NCBI GenBank assembly: GCA_028293545.1
Contig: JAQGOP010000033.1
Span: 1-55,122, forward strand
Reading direction: 5' to 3'
Source of the DNA: Verrucomicrobiota bacterium
GTDB taxonomy: Bacteria; Verrucomicrobiota; Verrucomicrobiia; Opitutales; Opitutaceae
DNA length: 55,122 nucleotides
Shown: piece by piece, positions 25,057 to 33,450 of the stretch
How the letters are laid out: every line of letters starts with the position of its first letter
How positions within the stretch are numbered: position 1 is the stretch's first letter
The notes under the pieces: generated by a model
Seen by the model: the letters and a program-made list of their open reading frames with translations, nothing else
What the model was told of the DNA's origin: nothing
Database searches by the model: none
Made by a program: the position numbers and the translations under genes

Positions 25057-26305
25057 GGGTGGAAGGGGTTGAAGAAAATTCCGGCGACGCCTCGCGCGAG
25101 AATCGCCGCTCGAGCGCCGCCGCCAGTTCGCCGCGCGTCGCGCAATGCTCCGCCGGCTGGCCGTCGCGGTGAAAAATATCCGCGGGAAAAATCTCCGCGT
25201 CGACGCGCGCCGCCAGGTCGTTGTGCACGACGAGGTCTGCGCCCGAGCGGGCAAACAGGTCCGATACCGCCGTAGCGACGGCCGGCGGCGCCGCTTCGCG
25301 AGTGAGTTTGAAAGCCACGAGCAGCACCGCCGGATTGCGGCTCAGCGCGCGCAGGCGTTCGACCAGTTTAGGATTCTGCCTGAGACGCAGCACCGGCGTG
25401 CCGCGCGAATCGAGCTTGGCGCGCCGCAGATCCTGCGCCACGCCGTTCACTTCGACCGACTCCACCGCAAAATCCGACACCGCCGCGGCGTGGATCACCG
25501 CGTCGAAATTCTCCTCTACGAGCAAGCGTTCGAGCGCCGACGCGAGTTCGCCGAACGTGAAGAACGTCTCCTCGCGGCACGGCGCCTCCGCCGTCGCGGA
25601 GCCGCGGGCGCGCAGCAGGACCACGTCATGCCCGGCGTTCGCCAAGTAGCTCGCAAGTCCCGCGCCGGTTTGCCCGGTGCTGATGTTCGAAAGCACGCGC
25701 ATCGCGTCGATTGGCTCGGCGGTGGCGCCGCTCGTGACCAGGATTCGCTGCCGGTTCGCGGGCCGGGCCAGCCGCGCTTCGATGTGCCTCAGGATATCCA
25801 CCGGGTCGGCGAGCCGGCCTTCGCCGGATTCGCCGCAGGCGGTGCGGCCCGCGCCGATCGGGATGAATTCCACGCCCCAGCCCTGGAGCGTCGCGACCGC
25901 CGCTTTGGTCGCCGGATGCCCCCACATCGCCGGGTTCATCGCAGGCGCGACCAGCCAGGGTTTCGAACGATCGTGCGCGAGAAACGACGCCCCGAGCAGA
26001 TCGTCCGCCAATCCTGCCGCCAACCGATTCAGCGTGTTCGCCGTGGCGGGACAAATCACCACGAGGTCGGCCCAGCGCGTGAGCTCGATGTGATCGAGCG
26101 CCGCGCCGCGCGCGAAAAGATCGGATAGCACCGGGCGCCCGGTCAGCCCCTCCAGCGTGGCTGCCCCCACGAAGCGGAGCGCCGACTCGGTCGCCACCAC
26201 ACGCACTTCATGCCCGCGCTGCACCAGTCGCGAAATCGCCTCGCAGGCCTTGTAGCCTGCGATCGAACCCGTGAGCACGAATACAATGCGCGACGCCGGT
26301 TTCAT
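25040..26305 (-). CDS. coaBC: Bifunctional phosphopantothenoylcysteine decarboxylase / phosphopantothenate-cysteine ligase
   Basis: 421 residues. The N-terminal flavoprotein CoaC domain (1-180) begins IVFVLTGSIAGYKACEAISR and includes the conserved APAMNPAMW stretch and ICPATANTLNRLAAGLADDLL; the CGESGEGRL loop carries the catalytic Cys. The C-terminal CoaB domain (about 190-400) begins RILVTSGATAEPIDAMRVLS and has NISTGQTGAGLA and IHAAAVSDFAV. Together they convert 4'-phosphopantothenate to 4'-phosphopantetheine. The ATG overlaps the panC stop as ATGA, and the 3' end overlaps coaX by 17 bases. A Ser/Pro-rich tail extends slightly beyond the usual C-terminus. Confidence 0.94.
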   Translation of the reverse strand: MKPASRIVFVLTGSIAGYKACEAISRLVQRGHEVRVVATESALRFVGAATLEGLTGRPVLSDLFARGAALDHIELTRWADLVVICPATANTLNRLAAGLADDLLGASFLAHDRSKPWLVAPAMNPAMWGHPATKAAVATLQGWGVEFIPIGAGRTACGESGEGRLADPVDILRHIEARLARPANRQRILVTSGATAEPIDAMRVLSNISTGQTGAGLASYLANAGHDVVLLRARGSATAEAPCREETFFTFGELASALERLLVEENFDAVIHAAAVSDFAVESVEVNGVAQDLRRAKLDSRGTPVLRLRQNPKLVERLRALSRNPAVLLVAFKLTREAAPPAVATAVSDLFARSGADLVVHNDLAARVDAEIFPADIFHRDGQPAEHCATRGELAAALERRFSREASPEFSSTPSTHAPLP

Positions 26306-27117
26306 GATGGAGAGGGAAGGCCTGCGGCCGCCGCGCGCGGATTGAGTGGGTCGCGGGCGAGTTGGATATTGTCGATCAACCGCACCCCGTCGATGCGCAC
26401 GGCCCCGAGGCGAATCCCGGCGTGGTCGTCGACGTAATCCACCTCGAAGCCCTCCGCCTTCAACCGGGCGACCGCGGTCGCCGGATCGGGCGAGCCCGCG
26501 AGGATTCGGGGAAATGCCGCCGCGCGTTTGCGCGCCGTCGGCGACAGGCGGACATTGCGCGAACTCAGCGCCAAGCCGTCGACGTCGCGCACCGTCGCGC
26601 AGCCCACGATTTCCACCGGGAGCAGCAGCGCTCCGGCCATCCCGCGGATCAACTCGAGCTGCTGCCAATCCTTCTCCCCGAAATACGCGCGGTGCGGGCG
26701 GACCGCGTTCAGCAGCTTCAGCACGACCGTGAGGACACCTTCAAAATGACCGGGCCGATGCGCGCCTTCCCAACGCGTGCTCAGCGTGTACTCCGTCACG
26801 CGGTACCGATAATCGTCGGGATAAATTTCTTCCGCGGGCGGCAGCAGCACGTCGTCCGCCAGCCCATCCGCGAGCGCGAGGTCCGCCGCGACCGGGCGCG
26901 GATATCGCGCCAAATCATCCGGGTCGTTGAACTGGGTCGGGTTGACGAAGATGCTGAGCACCACCCGGTCGTTCTCGCGCTTCGCCTGCTCGAGCAGCGC
27001 GCGATGGCCCGCGTGCAACGCACCCATCGTCGGCACGAAACCCACGCGGAGGCCGCGGGTGTCGAGCTCGGCGCGCGCGGTGCGCCATTCTGCCAGCCGT
27101 TCGAACACGCGGGTCAT
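26302..27117 (-). CDS. panC: Pantothenate synthetase
   Basis: 271 residues. It joins pantoate and beta-alanine with ATP. Family motifs are present: PTMGALHAGHRALLEQAK (the HIGH-like signature), SIFVNPTQFNDPDDLARYP, EGAHRPGHFEGVLTVVLKLL, FGEKDWQQLELIRGM and LALSSRNVRLSP. Length is normal. It begins one base after the panB stop and overlaps coaBC by ATGA, placing it second in the four-gene CoA operon. The C-terminus is a little divergent (LNPRAAAAGLPSPS). Confidence 0.94.
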   Translation of the reverse strand: MTRVFERLAEWRTARAELDTRGLRVGFVPTMGALHAGHRALLEQAKRENDRVVLSIFVNPTQFNDPDDLARYPRPVAADLALADGLADDVLLPPAEEIYPDDYRYRVTEYTLSTRWEGAHRPGHFEGVLTVVLKLLNAVRPHRAYFGEKDWQQLELIRGMAGALLLPVEIVGCATVRDVDGLALSSRNVRLSPTARKRAAAFPRILAGSPDPATAVARLKAEGFEVDYVDDHAGIRLGAVRIDGVRLIDNIQLARDPLNPRAAAAGLPSPS

Positions 27118-27118
27118 T

Positions 27119-27973
27119 TCAAAACGCCTCCTTCGCCTTGGGAAACCGACCGCTCTTCACCGCAGCCGAGTACCGCGCCACGCCGCGCCGCACCAGCGCG
27201 GCGCCGTCCACAAACCGCCGCGCAAACCGCGGCTGGAAATCCGGCGTGAGGCCGAGCAGGTCATGCAACACGAGCACTTGTCCGTCGCAGCCGCGACCGG
27301 CCCCGATGCCGATCGTGGGGATTTCCAGCTGACGCGTGAGTTCGCGCGCCAGCATCGCCGGAATGCATTCGAGGACCATGGCGAAGCACCCGGCCGCCTC
27401 GGTCAGATCCGCATCGCCGCGCACGCGCTCCGCCGCGCCCGGGTCGCGACCCTGCACGCGAAAGCCGCCGAGCGCATGCACGGACTGCGGCGTGAGCCCG
27501 ACGTGGCCCATGACCGGGATGCCGGATTCGACGAGATGCCGGATGATTTCGGAGTGGCCGCGCACGCCCTCGACCTTGACGGCATGCGCGCCGGCACGGA
27601 GGAGTTGCGCGGCGCAGTCGACGGCGTGCGCTTCGCCGCGACGCATCGCGAGGAAGGGCATGTCGGCGACGATGAAGCGATCCGGTGCGCCGCGGGCCAC
27701 GGCACGCGTGTGCAGCGCCATGAGTTCGATGGTGGCGCCGAGCGTGTTGGGTTCGCCATGCATCACCATCATTGCGCTGTCGCCCACGAGCAGGCAGTCG
27801 ACGGGCAATTCGGCGAGCAGCCGCGCCGTCCACGCATCGTAGGCGGTGGCCATCACGATTTTTTCGCCGGCGGCCTTGGCGGCGGCGAAGCTGTGGACGG
27901 AAAAGTGGGACCGCTGGGGCGGCGAACTTGGCTTAGCGGTGAGGTTCACGTCGCCTCCGCGGTTTTCCGGCAA
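27119..27973 (-). CDS. panB: 3-methyl-2-oxobutanoate hydroxymethyltransferase
   Basis: 284 residues. It makes ketopantoate from alpha-ketoisovalerate and methylenetetrahydrofolate. The (beta/alpha)8 barrel shows MATAYDAWTARLLAELPVDC, LLVGDSAMMVMHGEPNTLGA (Mg-binding Asp), VADMPFLAMRRG, AHAVKVEGVRGHSEI, VMGHVGLTPQSVHALGGFRV and the terminal IGIGAGRGCDGQVLVLHDLL. It is the first gene of the panB-panC-coaBC-coaX operon. An N-terminal lead of about 20 residues precedes the core, so a later start is possible. Confidence 0.94.
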   Translation of the reverse strand: MPENRGGDVNLTAKPSSPPQRSHFSVHSFAAAKAAGEKIVMATAYDAWTARLLAELPVDCLLVGDSAMMVMHGEPNTLGATIELMALHTRAVARGAPDRFIVADMPFLAMRRGEAHAVDCAAQLLRAGAHAVKVEGVRGHSEIIRHLVESGIPVMGHVGLTPQSVHALGGFRVQGRDPGAAERVRGDADLTEAAGCFAMVLECIPAMLARELTRQLEIPTIGIGAGRGCDGQVLVLHDLLGLTPDFQPRFARRFVDGAALVRRGVARYSAAVKSGRFPKAKEAF

Positions 27974-28148
27974 AGGAAACCCCGCAGCGGGAGGACCCTG
28001 ACCAGGGTGCCTGTCGCAGCGCGATCAAGCCTCGGTATCCGATTGTCATGTGTGTGAAGCGCCCGGTCGCGATCGAGTTCGCGCTAGGCATCTCCTCAGT
28101 AGGCGCGAAGCGACGCCGCGCAATCCAAATTTTCCAGGCCATGGTCAA

Positions 28149-28317
28149 GTAGGGCGCGGTCTTTGACCCGCCTCCGGGAAGCGTAGCGCCACGTCTTCGA
28201 CTGGCTCGTTCGGATCCAACTACAAACCTGCGACGTAGTGATTGAAACGCACAACGAGCCGGTCGGAGACGTGGCGCTACGTCGATCCCCGGAGGCGGGT
28301 CAGAGACCGCGCCCTAC
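28149..28317. repeat. Palindromic element with ~60-bp inverted arms
   Basis: The left arm (28149-28210) starts GTAGGGCGCGGTCTTTGACC and continues through CGCCTCCGGGAAGCGTAGCG to GGCTCGTT. The right arm (28253-28317) is its reverse complement with a few mismatches and ends GGTCAGAGACCGCGCCCTAC. A 42-base spacer separates them. A solo half-copy occurs at about 32685-32715 (CCTCCAGAGGCGGGTCGG, then GATCGCGCCCTACGC). No gene is present between 27974 and 28368. Confidence 0.8.
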
Positions 28318-28368
28318 GTGGCGGGGCAATTCAGCTTAACGCGACGCATCGCTTGGGGCTCCCGTCCC

Positions 28369-29139
28369 TCAGGTTTTCGCGGGATTTCGTCCATAGACGG
28401 AGAACTGCTCCAGTTCGAGGACGGTACCGGTGATCGGCTTGGATTCGTCGGAGAGCCAGTACACCGCCGCGGCGGCGATCGTTTCCGGGGCGATCAGTTT
28501 TCCTGAAGGCGCGTAGGACGCGGGAATTTTATCCGGCCAGTCGCGCGGCTGGCCCTCGGAGATTTGCTTCTCGTATTCGTTGTCCGTCAAAACCCAACCG
28601 ACATTGAAGTGGGTGAAGCGCACCAAATCCGTGCCGTGTGCGTTCGCGAGGTTGCGCGACAGGGTCTGGAGCGCGCCTTTCGAGACGGCGTAGTGAAGGA
28701 AGGTCGGCTCACCGCTGTGCGCGTTGATCGAGCCGATATTCAGCACCGAGCCGTGGTTAGCCTTGAGTTGGGCGAAGGCCGCCTGGATGAGGAAGAGGGG
28801 CGTGCGGACGTTGACGGCCATGGTGTGGTCGAAGGCGTCGACGGTGGCGGTGTGGATTGTCGTGCGAGGAACGATGGCGGCGTTGTTCACGACACAGTCG
28901 ATGCGACCGAAGGCGGCCATGGCGGCGTCGGCGATCCGGCGGGCGCTTTGCGGATCGGCCAGGTCGTCAAGGTGCAGCGCGGCGTTCGCACCGAGTGCGA
29001 AGACCACGGCCTTTCCTTCCTTTTCGTTCCGACCGTGGACCAGCACGCGCGCGCCTTCCGCGACGCAGCGCTGGGCAATCGCCCGCCCGATCCCGGTCGT
29101 GCTGCCCGTGACGATGATGACTTTATTCTTTAATCGCAT
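28369..29139 (-). CDS. Short-chain dehydrogenase/reductase
   Basis: 256 residues, classical SDR. Cofactor loop TGSTTGIGRA (TGxxxGIG), NNAAIV for NNAG, Ser in GSINAHS, and the catalytic YAVSK. RNEKEGK after the second strand favours NADP(H). A C-terminal ESKPITGTVLELEQFSVYGR gives the typical final strand. Substrate cannot be assigned. It lies between the CoA operon and a HUMPS-type gene, all on the minus strand but separated by repeat DNA. Confidence 0.9.
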   Translation of the reverse strand: MRLKNKVIIVTGSTTGIGRAIAQRCVAEGARVLVHGRNEKEGKAVVFALGANAALHLDDLADPQSARRIADAAMAAFGRIDCVVNNAAIVPRTTIHTATVDAFDHTMAVNVRTPLFLIQAAFAQLKANHGSVLNIGSINAHSGEPTFLHYAVSKGALQTLSRNLANAHGTDLVRFTHFNVGWVLTDNEYEKQISEGQPRDWPDKIPASYAPSGKLIAPETIAAAAVYWLSDESKPITGTVLELEQFSVYGRNPAKT

Positions 29140-29236
29140 GGTAGAAGGGTCGGGCGCGGCTTTTTGGAAAGCGGAAGTGGGGTGTTCCGGCGCGCTGGTT
29201 CGAAGGGCGATTCTCTGAGCAGGCGGGCCGCCTGCG

Positions 29237-29950
29237 CTACTTTTTTTCGCGTGTCACCGCCACGTCGCCGTAAGCGTGCACGCGTTCGCAAATCTGGCGG
29301 AGCATGGCTTCGAGATCGCCTGACGCCGTCTTGAACGAATCGGCATCCACCGCCAGCGGCGCCCCGATCACGACCAGCGGCGCGCCGTACTCCGGGGTCC
29401 GGATCGCCTGTTCGACGGTCAGACCGCCGACCGCCTGGACTGGCACCGACACGGCGGCGACCACGGCCTGCAATTGATCCAACGGGCTGGGCATCCGCCG
29501 GCCGGCCGCCGCGATGCCGCGGCGTTCATCATAGCCAATGTGATGGATCACGAAGTCGCAGCCGAGGTCTTCCAGCTGGCGCGCCCCCGCCACCATGTCC
29601 GGGCAGCCGAGGTTGTCGCCCATGACCTTGACGCCGTGATCGCGCCCCGCCTGCACGACGCACTTGATCGTTTCGGGATGCGCGCGCGCCATCACGACGA
29701 CATGCGTCGCGCCCGCCTTGGCCATCATCTGCGCTTCGAGGTAACCGCCGTCCATGGTCTTGAGGTCTGCGATGATCGGCACGCCCGGGAAATTTTCGCG
29801 CAGCGCCCGCACGCCGCGGAGTCCCTCGGCGAGCAGGAGCGGCGTGCCGGCTTCAAGCCAGTCGACGCCCGCGCGCCGGGCGAGCGCCGCGGTCCGCAGC
29901 GCTTCGTCCAAGTCGGTGAGGTCGAGGGAAATTTGAATGAGGGGTTGCAT
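29237..29950 (-). CDS. HUMPS-family (3-hexulose-6-phosphate synthase/OMP decarboxylase-like) aldolase
   Basis: 237 residues. A (beta/alpha)8 barrel opens with PLIQISLDLTDLDEALRTAA and carries the orotidine-monophosphate-decarboxylase superfamily signature IIADLKTMDGGYLEAQMM (DxKxxD-type site), then a phosphate-binding loop near VPVQAVGGLT. It resembles hexulose-6-phosphate synthases and 3-keto-L-gulonate-6-phosphate decarboxylases. Without a partner isomerase (PHI) nearby, the reaction is open. The start at 29950 is chosen at MQPLIQISLDL. The stop TAG lies inside a GTAGCGCAGGCGG repeat, directly after EKK. Confidence 0.8.
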   Translation of the reverse strand: MQPLIQISLDLTDLDEALRTAALARRAGVDWLEAGTPLLLAEGLRGVRALRENFPGVPIIADLKTMDGGYLEAQMMAKAGATHVVVMARAHPETIKCVVQAGRDHGVKVMGDNLGCPDMVAGARQLEDLGCDFVIHHIGYDERRGIAAAGRRMPSPLDQLQAVVAAVSVPVQAVGGLTVEQAIRTPEYGAPLVVIGAPLAVDADSFKTASGDLEAMLRQICERVHAYGDVAVTREKK

Positions 29951-30039
29951 CGGAAGTTGTGTGACAACTTGAAAGGCAAAAGGCGACCCAGGCATCCGCT
30001 CACGCGGGGTGCGCTGGAGATCTCACCCCGCGGCGCGAA

Positions 30040-30145
30040 GAAGCGCCGGAGCGAGTTATCCCCTGCGCGCGGTCCACTGCCACCGATTTGAAAACGTCGA
30101 CGGAACGAAAACGCGTTGGCAACGCGTTCCAGCTTTAGAACGAGG
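30040..30145. repeat. Degenerate CGCGTTGGCAACGCG-type palindrome
   Basis: The stretch between the HUMPS and HflX genes contains AACGCGTTGGCAACGCGTTC, itself palindromic, and a partner CGGAGCGAGTTATCCCCTGC further left. It resembles the better preserved copies at 33367, 39181 and 50534. No coding potential is recognised. Confidence 0.5.
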
Positions 30146-30161
30146 GCGGTGAAGCGGCGCG

Positions 30162-31451
30162 CTATTTTTCCTGGACGAACGGCGCGAAGAATCCGCCCTG
30201 CGAGGGCGGGAAGCGCCCGCGGATGAAAATCCCGTCCTCACGGTGCTCCTGCTCCTGGATGTGGCCGAGCGTGTGCAGGCGGGCGACGACGTCATACCGA
30301 TCGTGCGGCACCAGCAGAATCGAAGTTTCAAACGCGTCCGCGATCAACTCGATCAGGCGGGTCTCGAGCTGGGCGATTCCTTTTCCCGTATGCGCGCTGA
30401 GGTAAAGCGCATCGGGCACCAGTTGATGCGCCCGTTGCAGGTCTTCCGCGCTGGCGACATCGACCTTGTTGAAGACCGTGAGCATGGTCTTGTCCGCTGC
30501 GCCGAGCTCAGCCAACACGCCCAGCGTCGTCGCATGATGCTTGTCGAAATTCGGGTTTGTCACGTCGATGACGTGGATCAGGAAGTCGGCGACAATGGTT
30601 TCCTCCAGCGTCGCCTTGAACGCTTCGACCAACCCGTGCGGCAGGCGGCGGATGAAACCCACGGTGTCGGTCACGAGGAGTTTTTGGTTTCCGCGGAGCA
30701 GCAGTTGGCGCGTCGTCGGATCGAGGGTCGCGAAGAGCTTGTCTTCCGCGAGCACATGCGCGCCGGTGAGGCGATTGAGCAGCGAGGATTTCCCGGCGTT
30801 GGTGTAGCCGACGATCGACGCCGTCGGGACCGGCACGCGCTGGCGCTTGTGCCTCTGGACGCCGCGCTGCTTCTGGACTTCCATCAGGTCGCTTTTGAGG
30901 CGAACAATGCGGTCGTTCACGAGCCGGCGATCCTGCTCGAGCTGCGTTTCGCCTTCGCCACCCATGCCGCCCTTGCCGCGCTGACGCGAAAGATGGGTCC
31001 AGGCCCGCGTCAATCGCGGCAGCGAATACTGCATGCGCGCCAACGCGACCTGCAGCACCGCTTCGCGCGTCTGCGCCCGCTCCGCGAAAATATCGAGGAT
31101 CACTTCCTCGCGATCGATCACGGCGATCTCCGAAATTTTCTCCCAGTTCCGCTGCTGCGCCGGCGAAAGCGTATCGTCGAATACGATGAGGTCCGCGCCC
31201 AGCGCCTTGGCGGTCGCGATGATTTCCTCGGTCTTGCCGCTGCCGAGGAGCGTGGCGGGCGTGGGCTTGCGAAGGTTGACGAGCTCCTGGCCAACGACGC
31301 CGATGTGGAGATTTTCCACGAGCTCCTTGAGTTCGACGAGGAGCTCAGCGGCTTCCCCGGCTGGCATGCGAGCGGTCTGGACTCCGACCAGGAAAGCGCG
31401 ATCGCAGCGTTTGGATTCGGTGGAAGGTGTTTCGTTGAGAAAATCGGACAT
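30162..31451 (-). CDS. hflX: Ribosome-associated GTPase HflX
   Basis: 429 residues. The N-terminal HflX domain has RKPTPATLLGSGKTEEI and VFDDTLSPAQQRNWEKI with VIDREEVILDIFAERAQTRE, then the glycine-rich linker RQRGKGGMGGEGETQLEQDR. The G domain has G1 GYTNAGKSSLLNRLTG, G3 DTVGFIRRLPHGLVEAFKAT and G4 NKVD. HflX splits stalled 70S ribosomes, notably under heat stress. The start at 31451 omits seven upstream in-frame residues. It is monocistronic. Bases 31500-31670 upstream are repeat-like. Confidence 0.93.
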   Translation of the reverse strand: MSDFLNETPSTESKRCDRAFLVGVQTARMPAGEAAELLVELKELVENLHIGVVGQELVNLRKPTPATLLGSGKTEEIIATAKALGADLIVFDDTLSPAQQRNWEKISEIAVIDREEVILDIFAERAQTREAVLQVALARMQYSLPRLTRAWTHLSRQRGKGGMGGEGETQLEQDRRLVNDRIVRLKSDLMEVQKQRGVQRHKRQRVPVPTASIVGYTNAGKSSLLNRLTGAHVLAEDKLFATLDPTTRQLLLRGNQKLLVTDTVGFIRRLPHGLVEAFKATLEETIVADFLIHVIDVTNPNFDKHHATTLGVLAELGAADKTMLTVFNKVDVASAEDLQRAHQLVPDALYLSAHTGKGIAQLETRLIELIADAFETSILLVPHDRYDVVARLHTLGHIQEQEHREDGIFIRGRFPPSQGGFFAPFVQEK

Positions 31452-31504
31452 CAGGGGTGCGCAACGTGGCACTGAGAGGGAGGGTGGTCAACCGACGAGC
31501 GAAG

Positions 31505-31665
31505 CTCGCGGTGGTTCGGCGAAGCCGAGGGTCGAGCGTCTTCTCGGCAAGGCGCTGTCGAAGACCTGGGCCCGTCGAACGGGTTTCGCTACGGCTGTAT
31601 TTAAACGCAGTCGGAGTCGCTCCCGTTCGACAAAGTCAGCGTCTACGACAACGCGTTCCACCCGC
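31505..31665. repeat. Degenerate copy of the GGTxGAGCG...AACGCGTT element
   Basis: GGTCGAGCGTCTTCTCGGCA near 31530 and ACAACGCGTTCCACCCGC near 31650 match the two ends of the element seen at 39181 and 50534, with TATTTAAACGCAGTCGGAGT in the middle as in the other copies. It appears to carry an extra inverted segment (CCCGTCGAACGGG). No gene. Confidence 0.5.
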
Positions 31666-31670
31666 TGAAA

Positions 31671-32483
31671 CTATGAGCGATGGAAAATGACCGGGGTCAT
31701 TTTCCCGTTCATCAGGCCGCCCACTTCGACATCGCCTGCGAAGGCGGCGCGGTCACCTTCCCGCGACTTCGTGTGCGGGGCGATCAGGCGCATGTCCTCA
31801 TCCATATAGATGATGGTCATCACCGCGCGCGGCTTGCTCGAAACATTCCGGCCCGCGCGATGGAACGTCCAGCCGTAGTGAAAGCTCACCTCGCCGAGGT
31901 CGAACGGTGATTCCTCGAGAGGGTAGTTCTGCTCTTTCATCGAACGCCCGATCCGTTCCTCGCTTTCGTCGCTGATTGCGAGTTCGCGCCCGGCCTCGAA
32001 CTTGTGGCTGCCCCTCGCGAACGCGAGCGGCCCCATATCCGCCGGCACGGCTTGCAAAGGGATCCACGCCGTCACCGTGTTGGAATTGCTCAACGGCCAG
32101 TAATATTGGTCGGCATGCCAGGGCGTGACGCCGCCGCCGGATTCCTTGTACAGCGCCTGGTCGTGATACATCCGCACGCCGTTCACGCCGAGCAGGTCGG
32201 CGGCCATGCGCGCGATCCGCTGGCCCCAGCAGAACTCCTTCACCGTCTCATTCTTCGTCCAGATATTACCGACTTGGAGAAAGGCCTTGTTGTACGTGTC
32301 GCGCTGCTCGATCGGCAGGTGCATCGTATTCAAGCGATAAACTTCGGACGTGATGATCGGCCCGTAGTGCTGGATGACCTCAGGCGAGAGGACGTTTTTC
32401 AGCTTGATAAAGCCGTCGCGACGGAACTGCTCGATTTGTTCGGCGCTGATGGAGTAGGGGGAGTCGAGATCGAGATTGGCCAT
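31671..32483 (-). CDS. Phytanoyl-CoA dioxygenase-like (PhyH) protein, canonical
   Basis: 270 residues. A standard Fe(II)/2-oxoglutarate oxygenase: FRRDGFIKLKNVLSPEVI at the N-terminus, the proximal motif PWHADQYYW (H123, D125), a LQAVPADMGPLAFARGSHKF loop, distal H208 (WTFHRAG) and the 2-oxoglutarate Arg near R219 (KPRAVMTIIYMDED). All catalytic residues are present. The start at 32483 is preferred because the domain begins at once; the longer frame to 32576 adds non-coding-like residues. It stands alone; the nearby hflX gene points the same way. Substrate unknown. Confidence 0.85.
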   Translation of the reverse strand: MANLDLDSPYSISAEQIEQFRRDGFIKLKNVLSPEVIQHYGPIITSEVYRLNTMHLPIEQRDTYNKAFLQVGNIWTKNETVKEFCWGQRIARMAADLLGVNGVRMYHDQALYKESGGGVTPWHADQYYWPLSNSNTVTAWIPLQAVPADMGPLAFARGSHKFEAGRELAISDESEERIGRSMKEQNYPLEESPFDLGEVSFHYGWTFHRAGRNVSSKPRAVMTIIYMDEDMRLIAPHTKSREGDRAAFAGDVEVGGLMNGKMTPVIFHRS

Positions 32484-32865
32484 GAGTGAAGGCAGTGAAG
32501 GGCTCCAACGCGGTCCCGCAAGCGCGCCGATTGGGCCAAAATGATATTTCACGGACGGCGCGCCTCTCGGAAACACGGTAGACGGTAAACTTTAGCCCCT
32601 GGGCTGAATTCGCTCTGAGGCCCGGGCTTTGAGCCGGCCTTTCTCCAGCTTAAAGCTCACAATCTTTCGCCCACCGGCCGCCCTCCAGAGGCGGGTCGGA
32701 GATCGCGCCCTACGCGGAGGGGGTAAAAATACCCCTTGAGCCTGTCCGGGTGCGTGACGTTAAAGGAGCGTCAAATCCAAGGAGTCCCCGCAACGATTAC
32801 CGTCGTTTCATGGCTCCTGACTTGAGACTTTTAACCAATTCGGCAGCTTCGCCTTCTCCCAATCC
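32484..32865. other. Intergenic region with a solo repeat half
   Basis: Nothing coding is recognised. It contains a short dyad (GCCCCTGGGCTGAATTCGC with GCCCGGGC nearby) and, at about 32685-32715, a half-copy of the 28149-28317 palindrome (CCTCCAGAGGCGGGTCGG). Confidence 0.5.
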
Positions 32866-33318
32866 ATGACCACCTCGCGCAAGATCCTTGTGATCGATGA
32901 CGAACCCGACATTGGCGAAATGACGAAGCTTCTGCTGGAACGCGTTGGGCATGAGGTGGCGTGCATCACGGATGGGCGCCAGGCGTCGCGGCTGATTGAT
33001 GAGCGGGGCATCGAAGTAATCATCACCGACATGTTGATGCCGGATCGCGACGGGCTCGAAGTGATGGCGGACATGCGGCGCAAGCATCCCTCGGTGCGGA
33101 TCATTGCCGCCTCGGGTGGTGGAAGAATTTCCAGCGACAGCTATCTCCAGATCGCGCGTCGGAGCGGGGCTCACGCCCTGCTGCCGAAGCCGTTTACGAT
33201 GAAAGAACTGCTGGCGAGCCTCGAAACGGCCTTCGCCCCCCCGCCGGCCCTCGGCGCCACCGTGGTCGAGAAAAAGGTCCCGCCAGTCCCGCCCGCGTCG
33301 CTCCCCGCTTCGGCCTGA
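32866..33318 (+). CDS. Stand-alone response-regulator receiver protein
   Basis: 150 residues. A CheY-like domain (1-120) with acidic pocket D11, D12, phosphoacceptor D55 (IITDMLMPDRDG), the switch region IIAASGG (S83) and K108 (LLPKPF). A Pro/Val-rich tail of about 30 residues (PPPALGATVV to PASLPASA) follows and no output domain is present. No histidine kinase gene is adjacent. Such single-domain regulators act by protein contact or phosphorelay. The tail may be a docking segment. Confidence 0.9.
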   Translation: MTTSRKILVIDDEPDIGEMTKLLLERVGHEVACITDGRQASRLIDERGIEVIITDMLMPDRDGLEVMADMRRKHPSVRIIAASGGGRISSDSYLQIARRSGAHALLPKPFTMKELLASLETAFAPPPALGATVVEKKVPPVPPASLPASA

Positions 33319-33334
33319 AGTCGCCTCGGTCTGA

Positions 33335-33450
33335 AGTAGCGCAGGCGGCCCGCCTGCTTCGGTGCTCGAAAAAGTGGAGAGCGTTATCCCCCGCGCGCCA
33401 TTTGGCTCCGCCAGTATTTAGATAAGGCCGGAGTCATTCTCGCGCGCTAC
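33335..33450. repeat. Two repeat families head to tail
   Basis: A GTAGCGCAGGCGGCCCGCC copy (33337-33360) is followed at once by a GAGCG...CGCGC element (33372-33447) with AGTATTTAGATAAGGCCGGA in the middle. The end of the second element (CGCGCTACTT) supplies the TAG stop of the lactonase gene on the minus strand. Confidence 0.6.

Noticed and set aside
25145..26128. A 327-codon plus-strand frame opposite coaBC.
   Set aside because: coaBC is certain on the minus strand; the other frame is its shadow.
32797..33174. A minus-strand frame opposite the receiver protein.
   Set aside because: The plus strand has all receiver active-site residues; the antisense frame is a shadow.
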